From Herpetosiphon aurantiacus DSM 785 (lineage in GTDB: Bacteria; Chloroflexota; Chloroflexia; Chloroflexales; Herpetosiphonaceae): 64,000 nucleotides of DNA. Numbering within the stretch: position 1 is the stretch's first letter; each line of letters begins with the position of its first letter. The notes beneath the pieces are model-generated. The model saw nothing but the letters and a program-made list of their open reading frames with translations, did no database searches and was not told the origin of the DNA. This document shows, piece after piece, positions 48,949 through 57,014 of the stretch. Location: the NCBI GenBank assembly GCA_000018565.1, contig CP000875.1, positions 821,199-885,198 on the forward strand, written 5' to 3'. A program made the position numbers and the translations under genes.

Positions 48949-50241
48949 TTAATCGTTCAAGCTCAAAATCGTATTCGAAATTTGCTCGCCCAAATCGCGG
49001 CGGCGTTGCAAGAGTTGGGTCGTGAGGTCGGGCTGGGTCAAACGTAGCCACGAAGCGGCGGTGGCTTCGCGCACTGCCCGCCAACGTTCGCTCCAGCGTA
49101 GGGCAATAAAACCAAATAATGGAGCTAGCACAAGCACAATCACGCCAGCCTGCCAGATTGTTAATAACCCGATGATCAGACTGCTAATAATCCAGCCAAT
49201 TGGTTGCAGCACGATGCCTGCGATCAACTTAAGCGTGCTCAGTAGCTCTAATTCTTTGGTCATGCGGGTGGCGATAATGCCGCTAAGTCGATACATCGGG
49301 TAACTGAGCACAATGCCGCAGGCTGCTGGAATAAAGGCGAGGGCTGTCCACAGAAATTTGCGCCAAAAGCGCCAACGGGTCGCCAAGGGCAATTGCGGCG
49401 ACCAAGGATCAGCGATGCCCAGAAGCCGCAAAGTACGGGCATAGCGTTGTGCTTTGGCGGCAAGCGTCGCCAATTGCACGCGTTCGGTGGGCGTGAGCGA
49501 GGTGTAGGCTTCGCGGCCACTGGGGCGTTTACGCCGCAAACGATCGACTGTCCAGCCAACCATCACTGGCAGACCACGCAATAATTCGGCATTGCCAGCC
49601 TGAAACACCACGCCACCCAAATGCTCGGCCATGCGAGCGGTCAAACTGGCAACTGCCTGTTCGCGTTCGGCCTCGGCATGCTGAAATTCGGCTACATGGA
49701 TTGGTTTGCCAACTAATAAGAGCACCGAAGAACGAAAAATATGCTTATCTTCATACCATAAGCCAATTGGCACGATGTTGAGATCAAGTTGCCAATTGTG
49801 CTCGGCCTCGGCTCCGAGCGCAATCCGCGCTGCGCCTGAGCGTAGTGGCAACAAATACGCCTCGGAGTGTGATGTGCCTTCGGGAAACAAGGCTAAATAG
49901 CGGTTATCAGCTAATAATTGGCGACAACGAGCAAAGGTTTGTTCATTTTGATCGCGGGTATTCGAGCCTTCGGCGGCATCGCGTTGGCGATAGATCGGCA
50001 ATGCGCCAAAGCTTTGCATCATCCACCGGCCAATTGGGTTGTTGAAAAAAGTGTTTTTGGCCAAAAATGCTACAGGCTGACCGAGAATTAACATCAATAA
50101 GAGCGGGTCGAGCAATCCATTGGGGTGATTGAGCACAAACATCACCCGCCCACGTGGCAACTGCTCCAAGCCTTCGACGGCGATCCGAGGGTAGTACAAA
50201 CGTAAGAGCCGAAATACCAGCCAACGTACAAAACGCCCCAT
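48949..50241 (-). CDS. PlsC-like lysophospholipid/glycerophosphate acyltransferase
   Basis: A 430-residue protein with an N-terminal acyltransferase domain: catalytic NHPNGLLDP (HxxxxD) near residue 38, and FPEGTSHSEAYL (FPEGT motif) near 120. The C-terminal half carries hydrophobic segments (about 285-380), unusual among short PlsC proteins but seen in larger family members. It should acylate a lipid, perhaps lysophosphatidic acid. The ATG at 50239-50241 follows a GGGGG stretch; the longer frame upstream overlaps the next gene's leader. Confidence 0.88.
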   Translation of the reverse strand: MGRFVRWLVFRLLRLYYPRIAVEGLEQLPRGRVMFVLNHPNGLLDPLLLMLILGQPVAFLAKNTFFNNPIGRWMMQSFGALPIYRQRDAAEGSNTRDQNEQTFARCRQLLADNRYLALFPEGTSHSEAYLLPLRSGAARIALGAEAEHNWQLDLNIVPIGLWYEDKHIFRSSVLLLVGKPIHVAEFQHAEAEREQAVASLTARMAEHLGGVVFQAGNAELLRGLPVMVGWTVDRLRRKRPSGREAYTSLTPTERVQLATLAAKAQRYARTLRLLGIADPWSPQLPLATRWRFWRKFLWTALAFIPAACGIVLSYPMYRLSGIIATRMTKELELLSTLKLIAGIVLQPIGWIISSLIIGLLTIWQAGVIVLVLAPLFGFIALRWSERWRAVREATAASWLRLTQPDLTTQLLQRRRDLGEQISNTILSLND

Positions 50242-50290
50242 GAAAATACCCCCAAATTTCTGTGATACGATAGCTGCAAAGGAGGCAGTT

Positions 50291-50911
50291 ATGGATACCA
50301 CCGAACTACGCGAATTGCTTGCTAGTTTGCCCCCAGCCCTGATCCAAGCGCTTGAAAGTGGTGATGTGCTGGCAGTTGAATCCGCTTTTGCTGCGCTATC
50401 GGCTGAGCAGCAAAGCTTGGTTGCCCAGCAACTTGAGCAGTTTCAGCAACTCCAGATTGAGCAAGCCCTAGACCGCTATGCTGAGGCCCCAACCCTTGAG
50501 CAATTGATCGAACAACTGCCCGCTGATTTGCGCGAAGCAGTGCTGAATAATGATCAAGCCCAAATTCAGGCCTTGTACGATCGGCTCGAACGCCATGAAC
50601 AAGACCAACTCGGTGAGTTATTGCTCAGCATTCAAATGCTGGTAGTACAACAGAGTGATGCTGGCGGCGGAATGGATATCGAAGATTTTGCAAGTTTGCT
50701 TGATGCTATTGTAGCAGCAACTGATGATCCTGCGCTACCACGCGCCGAATTACGCCTGACCTTGGCAGACCTTGAGAGCCTTGGTTGGCAACTCAGCGCG
50801 GCAGTTGAGCAGATTTGGGCTGGCGAACGTGATTCCCAACGTTTACTTAATGGCCTTGATGATCGTGATCGTGATTTGATTAACTATATTCTCGCGACGC
50901 TCAAGCACTAA
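50291..50911 (+). CDS. Hypothetical acidic helical protein
   Basis: A 206-residue soluble protein, very rich in Gln, Leu, Glu and Asp and predicted all-helical (ALIQALESGDVLAVESAFAA and DLREAVLNNDQAQIQALYDR are internally similar, suggesting two repeat units). GGAGG is 5 nt before the ATG. The start is divergent from the acyltransferase gene. There is no known motif. It lies 168 bp upstream of a Nif11-like peptide gene on the same strand, but a promoter stands between them. Confidence 0.72.
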   Translation: MDTTELRELLASLPPALIQALESGDVLAVESAFAALSAEQQSLVAQQLEQFQQLQIEQALDRYAEAPTLEQLIEQLPADLREAVLNNDQAQIQALYDRLERHEQDQLGELLLSIQMLVVQQSDAGGGMDIEDFASLLDAIVAATDDPALPRAELRLTLADLESLGWQLSAAVEQIWAGERDSQRLLNGLDDRDRDLINYILATLKH

Positions 50912-51012
50912 TATACTCAACATAACCAACAGTTGATTGTACCCAAAGATACATTGGCTGTTGTAACCGAGGTCTTGATTTAACTGTAAGAATGCGTTGC
51001 AGCGCTGACCTA

Positions 51013-51040
51013 TTGCTAATATCCAAGATCTTTATATAAT
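51013..51040 (+). promoter_or_regulatory. Promoter of the Nif11-like peptide gene
   Basis: TTGCTA (51013-51018), 16-bp spacer, TATAAT (51035-51040), 40 nt before the ATG at 51080, which follows TGGAGG by 9 nt. Confidence 0.6.
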
Positions 51041-51079
51041 GATGGTCAATCCAACACCCGTACTCTGGAGGAATCCCGT

Positions 51080-51292
51080 ATGAGTTCAACGTACAGCGAT
51101 GAGTTTCAACGCCTGATCGATCAAGCCACCTCGGATGAAGCCTTCCGCCAAGAACTGTTGGATAGTAGTAATATTGCTGAAACCCTCAAAAATCATGGCT
51201 TTAACTTAACCGATGACGAATTGCAACAGGTCGAAGCATCTGCCTCTAATTTTCAAGGCTTAGGTATCTCTGCTAGAGGTACTTGGTTATGA
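51080..51292 (+). CDS. Nif11-like leader peptide family small protein
   Basis: A 70-residue peptide. The pattern DEFQRLIDQATSDEAFRQEL, followed by NHGFNLTDDELQQVEA, matches Nif11-type leader peptides of ribosomally made natural products, in which the leader ends near the DDEL segment. A putative core of about 18 residues follows (ASNFQGLGISARGTWL), with Ser, Thr, Gly and Trp but no Cys. There is no obvious Gly-Gly cleavage site, and no modifying enzyme or transporter is encoded nearby, so it may be an orphan precursor or have a different role. A terminator-like hairpin at 51322 follows. Confidence 0.75.
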   Translation: MSSTYSDEFQRLIDQATSDEAFRQELLDSSNIAETLKNHGFNLTDDELQQVEASASNFQGLGISARGTWL

Positions 51293-51321
51293 TTAATGAA
51301 TCTTGGTAGCCATATTTTATT

Positions 51322-51349
51322 GAGCCACAATCTCTGTTGTGGCTCTTTT
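51322..51349 (+). terminator. Hairpin between the Nif11-like peptide and phosphatase genes
   Basis: Perfect 9-bp stem GAGCCACAA / TTGTGGCTC with loop TCTCTG, followed by TTTT. It ends 5 nt before the ATG of the phosphatase gene, so it occupies the place of that gene's ribosome site. It may be a terminator, attenuator or translation-control hairpin. Confidence 0.75.
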
Positions 51350-51354
51350 GACTT

Positions 51355-52746
51355 ATGATATTTCAATCGAACAATGATCTGAGCTCACAAAACCTTGAAA
51401 CATTGACAGATTCGCAACGAAAAGCTGTCTTTCTTAAGCGACTTATAAAAATAATTATTGGAGTTCATTGCTTTTTTGGTAGCTTGATTCTTATTGTTTT
51501 TTTATTCAATCCGGATCGAAATATTATTGGATCTATTTTATCACTTGCAATAAATTCGGGTGTATATTACTTAATTTATACGGTGGTTAAGGATAAAAAT
51601 TCAGCTTTTAGTTATTACTTTTTTTGTATTTATACAAATTCATTGTTTTTAGTCCTTGTGCTAGTAAATTATGATGATAGTGTCAACGAAACTTTATTTT
51701 CATATATGTTGGGTATTTGTATTATGTTCTTTGTGTTCTTCACAGATTATAAAAAGTCTTTGATATCAGCATTTGTTAATACAGCATTTATTCTCTATAT
51801 TGCATATCAACCTAGTTTACAATGGATCGCCCATACACTTCCTATTTTAAGCTTTTTTATTATTATTACTGCCGTAGCGTGGATTTATCAACGGACACTT
51901 GATAATTCGATGATCTCGTTACAAGCGGCTCGTCAGCAATTGATGCAAGATACCCTGATTCGCCAAGAGTTAGCGATTGCCCGTAATTTGCAGCAAGAAC
52001 TCTACCCCAAACCGCAACACTACAGCGAATGCCTCGATATTGGTGCTTCGGTGCAGCCAGCGCTCGAAACTAGCGGCGATTTGTATGATCTGATTCGCCT
52101 GAACGACGATGAGATTGCAATTATTGTGGGTGATGCAACTGGCAAGAGTGTTGCCGCCGCCATGGTAATGGCGATGACCCGCTCGATTATTCGCAGTGAA
52201 GCCCGCCGTTCACGCAATCCAGGCCATGTTTTGCGCCATGTCAACGCCATTTTGCATGCCGATGATGCGGTCAATCAGATGATGACGGTCTGGTATGGAG
52301 TGCTGAATTTGCGCCATCATCAATTACGCTTTGCCAATGCTGGCCACCCCTTTCCGTTGTTGCGGCGCAATGGAGTGGTGCAAGAGCTAGAGGCTTTTGG
52401 CACGCCGCTGCGTTCGATTCGCAATTTCCCCTATGCCGAGCAAACCATCCAATTGCAAGCCAATGATCGCTTGGTGGTCTATACCGATGGCGTGATTGAA
52501 ACTATGAACGAAGACCGTGAATTATATAGTTTTGATCGTTGGTGCGCCGCTGTGCGTGATATTGAAGCTGAAAATACGGCTGGCTTGATCGATGCCTACT
52601 GTGCGGCGGTTGATGAGTTTCGGGGAGCCGCCCGCCAAGCTGATGACTTGACTTTGGTGGTCGTCGATATCATCAAAGATCCTAGCGAAGTGGTAACCCT
52701 TCCCGTTGCCGATACCACAGCTGTTGTTGTAACCGCTGATCAATAA
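51355..52746 (+). CDS. Membrane-bound PP2C-type (SpoIIE-like) phosphatase
   Basis: A 463-residue protein. The N-terminal 180 residues have about six membrane helices (near 29-50, 57-78, 84-106, 114-130, 135-152, 157-178) and an AT-rich base composition; from about base 51900 the codon use returns to that of the neighbours. The C-terminal SpoIIE domain (about 205-445) has ETSGDLYDL, GDATGKSVAAAM, YTDGVIET and ADDLTLVVVD, with the metal Asp residues present although GGD reads SGD. No HAMP linker. It should dephosphorylate a STAS-type protein. No ribosome site precedes the ATG, which directly follows a terminator hairpin. Confidence 0.87.
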   Translation: MIFQSNNDLSSQNLETLTDSQRKAVFLKRLIKIIIGVHCFFGSLILIVFLFNPDRNIIGSILSLAINSGVYYLIYTVVKDKNSAFSYYFFCIYTNSLFLVLVLVNYDDSVNETLFSYMLGICIMFFVFFTDYKKSLISAFVNTAFILYIAYQPSLQWIAHTLPILSFFIIITAVAWIYQRTLDNSMISLQAARQQLMQDTLIRQELAIARNLQQELYPKPQHYSECLDIGASVQPALETSGDLYDLIRLNDDEIAIIVGDATGKSVAAAMVMAMTRSIIRSEARRSRNPGHVLRHVNAILHADDAVNQMMTVWYGVLNLRHHQLRFANAGHPFPLLRRNGVVQELEAFGTPLRSIRNFPYAEQTIQLQANDRLVVYTDGVIETMNEDRELYSFDRWCAAVRDIEAENTAGLIDAYCAAVDEFRGAARQADDLTLVVVDIIKDPSEVVTLPVADTTAVVVTADQ

Positions 52747-54049
52747 TCTCTAGATCTGGCCGTACCCCCAAGACCTTTTGCACATACCATGCACTAAATG
52801 TTGTTTGATCGTCGTTGCTGAGCAATTGACCATTGGGCGGTTGTTGTTGCAATAAGGCGATCGCTTGATCGCGGCTTTGGGTTTGATTGTGTAGCGAAAA
52901 TTGCCAACCGAAGGGTAATGCGATCAAACTCAACACTGGCGCTAGCCACATCCAACGTTCTATGGATTTATAGTGTGCCAACCCCACAACGCCCATGCCC
53001 AGCAACCAACCAGCCAACAAATGGATTGGCAAGAGATAGACTTGGGCATCAGCGCCGCCATAACTGATGGCCCAAAGCAACGTAACTCCGGCCCAGCCAA
53101 TCAACATCGAGCGTTGAGCAACCATGATTTTTGTCCAGCCAAAGCCGATTAGCAATGGCCCGACAATCCACCAATAGCTGGCTAGCAAATCGCGGAATGC
53201 CAAAACAAGCCGTTGAATTTGCTCGCTCAGTGGTACGGCTCCAACTAAATAACGATATTCGCTGGCGCTGATATGGGCAATTGCCCCCTCAACGCTGCGC
53301 CAATCGCCCCAACTTGCTTGAGGAACCGCCGCGCCACGCCATGGCAACACCAAATAACAACCGAGACCAAGCCCAACCATCAGCCAACATAGCCCAATTT
53401 GCCGCCAGCTAATCGACCATTTGGCTTTGAACCAAAACCAGCCGAAGCCAACCAGCCATGCGGCAACTGGCAGTTGCACGCTCAAACCCAAGCCTAAAAC
53501 CAAGCCGAGCGCCGCCAATGTGCTGGTTTGTTGCCAACGTTGCCAGCGCAAACTGAGCCAGAGCAATAAAGCTTGAAACAAATTTGCCAAGGCATAAACT
53601 TCGACTACCAGCGCTTGTTGCCAAATTCGTTGACTTAGCCCAACGCCTAATCCAGCAGCCAACATGGCGCTCCAACGGATTTTGGCTGGTTGCTCGCTGG
53701 CGCTTAATCCAACGCTCGCAGCGACCACGCCAGCACTCAAGGCCGTAGCGATGGCGCTCAGCCACGCTAAACGCTGAGCTGGCTCGCCGCCAAACCAGTT
53801 GAGCGCAATTTGCCCAAACAGCAAATAAGTGGGCATACCTGGCGGATGCGGCACTGCGCCAAACCAGAGTGCCGTCGCCAACTCGCCACTATCGCTGCTG
53901 CCATAGGCTGTACTAATGGTTGGGCTGCTCATCAAGCAATAGAGTGGTAATAAACACCCAACGATTAGCCAAGGAATTGCCCGATCCATCCATTGGTTGG
54001 CTGGCTGCGTGATATAGTGTGACGATTGTTTTGCAGTTTGAGGATTCAT
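52682..54049 (-). CDS. DUF2723-type membrane glycosyltransferase-like protein
   Basis: A 455-residue membrane protein with about ten hydrophobic segments. The motif SSDSGELATALWFGAVPHPP, followed by GMPTYLLFG, matches DUF2723 proteins (GT-C fold, related to protein O-mannosyl transferases). The acidic DSGE and HPPG elements are the conserved family site. Its C-terminus has a soluble tail. The stop overlaps the 3' end of the phosphatase gene by 65 nt in the opposite direction. It is divergent from a glycosyltransferase gene whose start is only 6 bp away. Confidence 0.82.
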   Translation of the reverse strand: MNPQTAKQSSHYITQPANQWMDRAIPWLIVGCLLPLYCLMSSPTISTAYGSSDSGELATALWFGAVPHPPGMPTYLLFGQIALNWFGGEPAQRLAWLSAIATALSAGVVAASVGLSASEQPAKIRWSAMLAAGLGVGLSQRIWQQALVVEVYALANLFQALLLWLSLRWQRWQQTSTLAALGLVLGLGLSVQLPVAAWLVGFGWFWFKAKWSISWRQIGLCWLMVGLGLGCYLVLPWRGAAVPQASWGDWRSVEGAIAHISASEYRYLVGAVPLSEQIQRLVLAFRDLLASYWWIVGPLLIGFGWTKIMVAQRSMLIGWAGVTLLWAISYGGADAQVYLLPIHLLAGWLLGMGVVGLAHYKSIERWMWLAPVLSLIALPFGWQFSLHNQTQSRDQAIALLQQQPPNGQLLSNDDQTTFSAWYVQKVLGVRPDLEIIDQRLQQQLWYRQREGLPLR

Positions 54050-54055
54050 CGATCT

Positions 54056-55213
54056 ATGCTTCCTGTTGTGATTGGGCTGCTTTTAGGGCTAGCCTCATTG
54101 ATTTTATTGGTGCGTGATGCCTTGTTGCTCAACAAGATTCCCAAGATTGAGCCACGACCAAGCCCTGAACCTATGCCCAGCGTTGCTGTGTTGGTGCCAG
54201 CCCGCAATGAAGCGCAAAATATTGGCCATGTGTTGCGTGGCATGGCTCAGCAAACCCGTAGTGATTGGCAACTAACCATTCTTGATGATCATTCAACTGA
54301 TGCCACGGCTGCGATTGTAGCCGATGTTGCGGCGCAGGATCAACGGGTACATTTGCTGCAAGGCCAGGCATTGCCCGCTGGCTGGACAGGTAAGTGCTGG
54401 GCATGTTGGCAATTGGCCGAGGCTAGCACTAGCGAATGGTTGCTGTTTCTTGATGCTGATACCAAGCCGCAGCCTGAGATGTTGCAACAAGCCCTAGCCT
54501 ATGCCGAGGCCGAAAAACTCGATCTGCTGACGTTTTTGCCCTTCTCGGAGCTAGGCAGTTTTTGGGAGCAAACTTTGCTGCCAGCCTTTTTCTCAATCAT
54601 TCAGGCGGCCTATCCGGTCAGCAAAGTTAATACGCCTGGTTCGGGCGTGGTGCTGGCGAATGGTCAATTTATTTTGGTGCGACGCAGCGCTTACCAACGA
54701 GCAGGCGGCCATGCGGCAGTGCGTGATCGAGTGCTTGAGGATGTTGAGTTAGCCCAAGCGATTGTGCGGGCTGGCGGGGTGATGCGGGCGGTGTACGCTG
54801 GTGAGTTGTTGCGCGTGCGAATGTACACCAAGGGCAGCGAAGTTCGCGAGGGCTTGGTCAAAAATGCGATTGCGGGCTTACGTAATGGTGGCGTGCGTTC
54901 TTCATGGGCTGGTTTGCGCCAGATTTTGGTTGGAGTTGTGCCATTCGGGCTGGGTTTGCTAAGCCTATGGGCTTGGCTGCGGCGCTGGACATTCTGGCCA
55001 AAAATCTTATTGAGTGCGATGGCGGTGCTGCTCAATGGCTTTGCTTTGTGGAGTTGGGGCCGTTTTATGCAGCAATTGTATGGCTTATCGCGCCGTCACG
55101 CCCTGCTTTTTCCCTTGGGGATTGTCTGCTATATGCTGCTGGCGGCTGAAGCGGCTTGGCGGATCTGGTCGGGGCGCGGGGTGACGTGGAAAGGCCGCAC
55201 CTACAAAGAGTAA
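54056..55213 (+). CDS. Family 2 glycosyltransferase with membrane helices
   Basis: A 385-residue GT2 enzyme. A first hydrophobic segment (about 2-20) is followed by the GT-A domain: VAVLVPARNEAQNI, LDDHSTDAT and the DxD motif in LFLDADT, then EDVELAQAIVRAGG, and a C-terminal region with three or four hydrophobic helices. The pattern resembles glycosyltransferases acting on carotenoids or lipids (CrtQ/HpnB-like group). The frame upstream begins with TTG and lacks a ribosome site, so I start at the ATG at 54056. A gene for a GT4 enzyme converges with it. Confidence 0.85.
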   Translation: MLPVVIGLLLGLASLILLVRDALLLNKIPKIEPRPSPEPMPSVAVLVPARNEAQNIGHVLRGMAQQTRSDWQLTILDDHSTDATAAIVADVAAQDQRVHLLQGQALPAGWTGKCWACWQLAEASTSEWLLFLDADTKPQPEMLQQALAYAEAEKLDLLTFLPFSELGSFWEQTLLPAFFSIIQAAYPVSKVNTPGSGVVLANGQFILVRRSAYQRAGGHAAVRDRVLEDVELAQAIVRAGGVMRAVYAGELLRVRMYTKGSEVREGLVKNAIAGLRNGGVRSSWAGLRQILVGVVPFGLGLLSLWAWLRRWTFWPKILLSAMAVLLNGFALWSWGRFMQQLYGLSRRHALLFPLGIVCYMLLAAEAAWRIWSGRGVTWKGRTYKE

Positions 55214-56251
55214 TTAAGCTAAAACTAATTGATTGACGACATGTTCCCAGCGAATGTTGGCAACCATCGCTGGTCCATTGCTGCCAAGTTGGGCTGCTAA
55301 ATCGGCAGAAGCCCACAATGCGTCGAGGCGGGCGGCCATGGCCCGCGGTTCGGCTGGCGCAACAAAGCCGGTTGTGCCATCGTGAATAAATTCTAAAACT
55401 GTGCCCGAATCTTGGGCGGTCAGCACTGGCTTGGCCGCCTCAAGCGCTTCGATCGTGGCAAAGCCAAAATCCTCGTCGATCGGGGCATAGAACACGGCGC
55501 GGGCATCGGCATATACATCGATCAGCGTTTGATCATCCATCCAGCCGCGAAACTCAACCCGTTGTTCAAGCCCAAGTTGCTTGGTTAGCCCTTGGAGTTC
55601 TACCAAAGCTGGGCCGCGCCCGCCGATAATCGCCTTAACTGGTTGTTCGGTATGCGTTAGGGCATGCAGCAATAAATCGAGTCGTTTGGCGGGGTCAAGC
55701 CGCGAAATGCTGAGAATATACGGTTCGTAGCGGCCTTGACGTAAGCGCCCGCTATAAATCGACGGTGGATACAGCGGGGTGCTGGCGAGTCCATTGAAGC
55801 GTTGCAAGCGTTGGCTGACAATTTTGGAGATGCTAAAGCGGCGTTTGGCTTCGGCTAAGGCTTGTTGATCGAGCCGCGTCAGGCTGCGAGCGAGTTGATC
55901 ATCATCAGGTTGACTGCCCCAATCGCTCCAGTTTGTGCCGCGCCAATCGTAGAGTTGCCGATGTTGATGTACCAACCAAACGACTTTTTTGGGGTGGGCC
56001 ACCGCATATGAAGGAAATTTGGTACATATTACTTGATCGACTGGTCGATCTTCAACCTGGCTGAGATCGAGCATGCGCCAGGCCAAAGCGCTATTGAGCA
56101 ACTCGCGATGTGGTGTGCGAGTAAAGGGCAAGGCGACTAAATCGGCTTCATGGCCTGCCTTGCGCAAGGCTTGCAGGAGGCCTTCGGCTAACAACTCGGC
56201 TCCACCACGGGCAAAAGGCACTTGGGCTGTACAAACAAGAATCCGTTTCAT
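55214..56251 (-). CDS. Family 4 (GT-B) glycosyltransferase
   Basis: A 345-residue glycosyltransferase. The N-terminal domain has KRILVCTAQVPFARGGAELL, the C-terminal domain has YILSISRLDPAKRLDLLLHA, and EDFGFATIEALEAAKPVLT is the E-x7-E nucleotide-sugar motif of GT4. Its stop abuts the stop of the convergent GT2 gene with no gap and no terminator. It probably transfers a hexose in the same glycan or glycolipid pathway as the two neighbouring glycosyltransferases. Confidence 0.9.
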   Translation of the reverse strand: MKRILVCTAQVPFARGGAELLAEGLLQALRKAGHEADLVALPFTRTPHRELLNSALAWRMLDLSQVEDRPVDQVICTKFPSYAVAHPKKVVWLVHQHRQLYDWRGTNWSDWGSQPDDDQLARSLTRLDQQALAEAKRRFSISKIVSQRLQRFNGLASTPLYPPSIYSGRLRQGRYEPYILSISRLDPAKRLDLLLHALTHTEQPVKAIIGGRGPALVELQGLTKQLGLEQRVEFRGWMDDQTLIDVYADARAVFYAPIDEDFGFATIEALEAAKPVLTAQDSGTVLEFIHDGTTGFVAPAEPRAMAARLDALWASADLAAQLGSNGPAMVANIRWEHVVNQLVLA

Positions 56252-56288
56252 TGGCTCTCAGGGTTAAGCAATCAGCCGCCATTATACT

Positions 56289-56948
56289 TTAGATTTGCTG
56301 GAGCGCCGCTTGAACCCGTAAGGCTAGCTGGGTCAGAATAATTGAGGTTGCGCCCCAAATTTTATGCTCACCATAAGGATAATGCGGCACTTGCAGAGTC
56401 ATGCCACGAATAATCCGTTCTTCAGTTTGTACGGCATCGGCGGCCCAAAGCTGCTGCAAAGGTAAATGTACCACATCGGCAACTTCATTCGGGTTTGGCG
56501 CTAAATCAGGCGCATGATCAAGCCAAGCGACAATTGGCGTGATTAAAAAATTGCTGACCGGAACATACAATTCGCTCAAGCGCCCGATGATTGTGGGTTG
56601 ATGGGTTTGCAAGCCAACCTCTTCGTGGGCTTCGCGCAGCGCGGCGGCCTCAGGGCTGGCATCAGTTGGGTCGATCGAGCCGCCAGGCAGCGAAATTTCG
56701 CCAGTATGGCTGCGCAAATTGCCGCTGCGCACGGTTAATAGCACAAACAACTGCTCAGCTTGCGGATAGAGCAAAGCCAACACTGCGCTATGGCGTGGCG
56801 TAATATGGGCTGGGGGTAATAAATCGCGACTGGGATTGCCGTTGCCGAGGATTGGTAAAAGCCGTGAACGAGCCTCATTATCGTGTTGCAAGTTGACAAG
56901 TTGCGCTTGGAGAGCCGCCACGAACGCTAGATTTGGCATACATCTCAT
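56289..56948 (-). CDS. Nudix hydrolase, CoA pyrophosphatase-like
   Basis: A 219-residue Nudix protein. LLTVRSGNLRSHTGEISLPG is typical of CoA/ADP-ribose pyrophosphatases (NUDT7/YeaB group), and the Nudix box is GGSIDPTDASPEAAALREAH followed by EEVGL. It should hydrolyse coenzyme A or related pyrophosphates. GGA is 5 nt before the chosen ATG; the next ATG three codons on is an alternative. It is 37 bp downstream of the GT4 gene on the same strand, with a terminator upstream. Confidence 0.9.
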   Translation of the reverse strand: MRCMPNLAFVAALQAQLVNLQHDNEARSRLLPILGNGNPSRDLLPPAHITPRHSAVLALLYPQAEQLFVLLTVRSGNLRSHTGEISLPGGSIDPTDASPEAAALREAHEEVGLQTHQPTIIGRLSELYVPVSNFLITPIVAWLDHAPDLAPNPNEVADVVHLPLQQLWAADAVQTEERIIRGMTLQVPHYPYGEHKIWGATSIILTQLALRVQAALQQI

Positions 56949-56959
56949 TCCACTAAACG

Positions 56960-56992
56960 AACAAAGACGTAGGTTGCTCCTACGTCTTTGTT
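56960..56992 (-). terminator. Terminator after the MalK-type ATPase gene
   Basis: Perfect 14-bp stem AACAAAGACGTAGG / CCTACGTCTTTGTT with loop TTGCT. On the minus strand it is followed by CGTTTAG, 23 nt past the stop codon of the ABC ATPase gene. One of the longest perfect stems in the window. Confidence 0.85.
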
Positions 56993-57014
56993 ATTATACC
57001 GTGAGTTGATCGAG

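Noticed and set aside
51080-51292. Toxin-antitoxin component
   Set aside because: The peptide matches the Nif11-like leader pattern better, and no partner toxin of the usual size is next to it.
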